Source: CAWATZ01 sp963784995
Lineage (GTDB): Bacteria > Planctomycetota > Planctomycetia > Gemmatales > Gemmataceae
DNA length: 64,000 bases
Assembly: GCA_963784995.1 (NCBI GenBank)
Contig: CAWATZ010000006.1
Location: 1,240,001 to 1,304,000, forward strand
Reading direction: 5' to 3'
Position 1 is the first letter of the stretch. Every line of letters begins with the position of its first letter. Below the pieces are notes generated by a model. That model did not search any database and had not been told where the DNA came from. It saw only the letters and a program-made list of their open reading frames with translations. A program made the position numbers and the translations under genes. Positions 61,560 through 64,000 of the stretch are shown piece by piece.

Positions 61560-62150
61560 TCAACTCGGTCCGGCCGAGTGTGTGGCCGGCCCCAGGTGCT
61601 GGAACAGGGCGCTGACAGCACAGCGGAAACCAGGCAGGACGTTCTCGCCGGACAATTCGCCGTTCTCGCCGACCTCGGCACAGGTGCCATCCACTCGTCG
61701 GATCAGTACCGTGCGCGTCGGCGGGACCACGATCCACACCAGCGGGATTCCGGCACTGCGATACTCCATCACCTTCTGCTCGACCTCGTAGAACAGGTCA
61801 TTGGGAGAGACAACCTCCACTGCCAGATCTGGGGCCAGCCGGATGTGGCCCAGCGGCAGGCGGTTCTCCGGGAACCGTCCCTGACGCACGAAAGAACCAT
61901 CCGGTTTGCGGACCAGGTTGGGCCGGCCGGGGAGGAACTGGTAACTGGTCTCGGGAGGAAAGACCCAGCCCAGCGGATTGGATTCGAGAAACGTCTGGAG
62001 GAGAAAGAACAATTGTCCGCCGATGAAACTTGATTCCGCTCCCACGAGTTTCTTCTCCACTAAATGCCCATCGACCAGCTCGCAGAAGTCGGCTTCCGGC
62101 AAGCGCAGGAACTCCTCCGCGGTGATCGTCCCTTGTGCCAGCAGGTTCAT
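61560..62150 (-). CDS. Uma2 family PD-(D/E)XK endonuclease-like protein
   Basis: A 196-residue protein with the Uma2 (DUF820) layout: FLRLPEADFCELVDGHLVEK at the N-terminus, PDLAVEVVSPNDLFYEVEQK and the MEYRSAGIPLVWIVVP strand-helix. The Asp and Glu of the nuclease-like core are present (PDLAVEVVSP). AAGGGGAACGAAC precedes ATG 62150. Such genes are multicopy in planctomycetes and cyanobacteria; the physiological role is not settled. Confidence 0.88.
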   Translation of the reverse strand: MNLLAQGTITAEEFLRLPEADFCELVDGHLVEKKLVGAESSFIGGQLFFLLQTFLESNPLGWVFPPETSYQFLPGRPNLVRKPDGSFVRQGRFPENRLPLGHIRLAPDLAVEVVSPNDLFYEVEQKVMEYRSAGIPLVWIVVPPTRTVLIRRVDGTCAEVGENGELSGENVLPGFRCAVSALFQHLGPATHSAGPS

Positions 62151-62298
62151 GTTCGTTCCCCTTCAACGATCGGTGAATGGTCTCCGTCGCCATTGTACCG
62201 AGACTCATCGCCCCGCGCAAGCCCCTGGACAGTTTGGTCCGAGTTGCCACAATGGCCAGCATCCCGCCCACGCTTGCTGACCCAGCGGAGACCCTGCC

Positions 62299-63713
62299 AT
62301 GCACCGCGTTCTGTCCTGCCTTGCAGTTGCCCTGGCCACCCTGCCCTCCATCGTCCAGGCCGACACGCCCCGGCCGCCCAACGTGATCCTGATCATCGCC
62401 GACGACCTGGGCTATGCCGACCTCAGCTGCTACGGCCAGAAGAAGATCAAGACTCCGTCCCTGGACCGGATGGCCCGCGAGGGGATGCGCTTCACGCAGT
62501 GTTACTCCGGCTCGCCGGTCTGTGCCCCGTCGCGCTGCTGCCTGCTGACCGGCAAGCACGGCGGCCATGCCTTCATCCGCAACAACCAGGAAGTCAAGCC
62601 CGAAGGCCAGACGCCCATCCCGGCCAGCGAGGTCACCGTGACCGAGCTGTTCAAGCAGAAGGGCTACGTCACGGGTGCGATGGGCAAGTGGGGTCTGGGC
62701 CCGCCCGGCTCGAGTGGCGATCCGCTCAAGCACGGCTTCGACCTGTTCTTCGGCTACAACTGCCAGCGGCACGCCCACAGCCATTACCCGACCTATCTCT
62801 GGCACAACGACCAGCGGATCGAGCTGAAGGACAACGACGGCAAGACCGGCAAGCAATACTCGCATGACCTGTTCGAGGTTCAGGCGCTGAAGTTCCTGAG
62901 TGACAACAAGGAGCGGCCGTTCTTCCTCTATCTGCCATTCACGATCCCTCACGTCGCCCTTCAGGTCCCCGAGGATTCGCTGGCCGAGTACAAGGGGAAA
63001 TGGGACGATCCGCCCTACACCGGCGGCAAGGGGTACTTGCCGCATCCCGCACCGCGCCCGGCTATGCGGCGATGGTCACACGCATGGATCGCACGGTCGG
63101 ACGCATCCTTGACCGGCTCAAGGAGCTGAAGCTGGATGGCTCGACGCTGGTCCTGTTCACGTCGGACAACGGTCCCGTGGGCGGGGGCGTCGGCGGCTCC
63201 GACGGCGCTTTCTTCGGGTCATCGGGTCCCTTCCGGGGGATGAAAGGCTCGGTGTACGAGGGCGGCATGCGCGTGCCGCTGCTTGCGCGCTGGACAGGCA
63301 AGATCAAGCCCGACTCGACCGCGGACCTGCCCTGCTATTTCCCCGACATGCTGCCGACGCTGATGGACGTGATCGGTGCGTCTGGCATCGTGCCCAAGGG
63401 GATCGACGGCGTTAGCATCGCCCCGACTCTGCTGGGACAGCCGGACAAGCAGAAGAAGCACGAGTATCTGTTCTGGGAGTTCGCCGGCTCAGGCGGCCAG
63501 CAGGCGGTTCGACTGGGTGATTGGAAGGGAGTCCGCCAGGAGATGCAGAAGGGGAAGACGACCATCGAACTGTATAACCTGAAGGAGGACATCGCTGAGA
63601 AGAACAACGTCGCCGAGAAGCATCCGGAGATTGTCCGGCGCATCGAGAAGATCATGAACACCGACCGCGTGCCGTCGAAGCTGTTTCCAAACAAGGCGTT
63701 GGACGAGCGCTGA
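62299..63713 (+). CDS. Exported sulfatase (formylglycine-type), one frame break
   Basis: Secreted type I sulfatase of about 470 residues. Signal peptide HRVLSCLAVALATLPSIVQA after ATG 62299, then the metal site NVILIIADDLGYADLSCYG, and the C-x-P-S-R motif that is converted to formylglycine as SPVCAPSRCCLLTG. Further metal/active-site residues are in TGAMGKWGLG and FTIPHVALQVP. One base shift near 63045-63060 moves the frame; the protein continues with GYAAMVTRMDRTVGRIL, the second metal-site block LFTSDNGPVGGG and VYEGGMRVPLLARWTGKI. Planctomycetes carry many such sulfatases for sulfated polysaccharides. The break is probably a sequence error. Confidence 0.88.
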
Positions 63714-64000
63714 GGATCGTCTTTCCGATCCGATGATCTCATCACCGGGTCTGGCAAACAATCCGGGAGGGGATGAGAACGTCCTCGCCTGGTCCCAGGG
63801 CGATGCCCTGGGCTATCGTGTTGCGCCCCTTCGGGGCGGAAAACCAGGTCTTTCGCCCCGAAGGGGCGCAACAGGATAGCCCAGGGCATCGCCCTGGGTG
63901 GCAGGGGCGAACGCCTCCCGAAAGATTTGCCACATCCCTCATCACCTGACTGCGGGAAACCTTGTTGCTTGCTGCCCGGCTTGTTAGGATGCTGGAAAGG
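63714..64000. other. Right-edge intergenic region
   Basis: Contains the palindromic element at 63794-63898 and no supported gene in the remaining 100 bases. Confidence 0.5.
63794..63898. repeat. Planctomycete palindromic element, copy 2
   Basis: Arms 63794-63838 and 63854-63898 pair at 44 of 45 positions with a 15-base loop. It shares the GGGCTAT(C/T)GTGTTGCGCCC core with copy 1 and has the same single mismatched base within it. Located 80 bases after the sulfatase stop. Confidence 0.85.

Overview
This is a GC-rich (roughly two-thirds G+C by eye) chromosomal window from a member of the Planctomycetota, most likely a Gemmata-like bacterium. The assignment rests on gene content: Ser/Thr kinases fused to WD40 propellers, a zinc-ribbon kinase, a DWPQWRGP-type PQQ-repeat protein, a sulfatase, a secreted calpain with an N-terminal LEDRLVPS motif, an M1-peptidase/beta-barrel fusion, a Uma2 protein, and many long palindromic repeats of planctomycete type. 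No rRNA is present; one tRNA-Arg(ACG) is.

Layout. 1-2,952: end of an ABC-2 permease, an outer-membrane efflux lipoprotein, and a small Cys/Trp-rich secreted protein. 3,506-16,720: a hybrid NRPS-PKS megasynthase (C-A[MOx, MT]-PCP-KS-AT-ER-KR-DH-ACP-TE), broken into seven open frames by six single-base frame breaks. 17,041-20,400: an EmrA/HlyD adaptor and a DHA2-type MFS pump, so export genes flank the synthase. 20,496-25,381: HEAT-like protein, secreted beta-propeller protein, mnmE (two frame breaks) and an MHS-type MFS carrier. 25,492-29,764 (minus): an SF1 helicase and a translationally coupled unknown protein. 30,282-42,954 (minus): transglutaminase, FHA kinase, PD-(D/E)XK-like protein with a duplicated tail, two WD40 kinases and a calpain-like protease. 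43,222-46,860 (plus): ECF sigma factor, MDR dehydrogenase, acetamidase/formamidase-like protein and a membrane protein. 46,933-51,800: a lower-GC accessory patch with a gene remnant and a three-gene unit (winged-helix protein; XRE-NACHT-HEAT-nucleotidyltransferase protein; HEPN protein). 52,207-63,713: PilT-like ATPase, PQQ protein, tRNA-Arg, M1/barrel protein, mercuric-reductase-like flavoprotein with a TVP38-like membrane protein, Uma2 and a sulfatase.

Two systems stand out. The minus-strand unit at 47,410-51,719 looks like an undescribed combination of a STAND (NACHT) sensor with a HEPN/MNT toxin-antitoxin pair: the nucleotidyltransferase (GSx10DxD) is the C-terminus of the NACHT protein and the HEPN partner (Rx6H) is encoded just downstream with overlapping reading frames. 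The megasynthase is unusual in carrying two enzymes inside one A domain, and an ER that appears to interrupt the KR structural half with the DH placed after the KR.

Frame integrity. About fifteen single-base breaks occur, including two in the housekeeping gene mnmE and several at G or C runs. I therefore read most of them as probable sequence errors, not decay; this is inference and needs raw reads. Long perfect hairpins lie at most gene boundaries, and one such repeat is translated inside the helicase gene.
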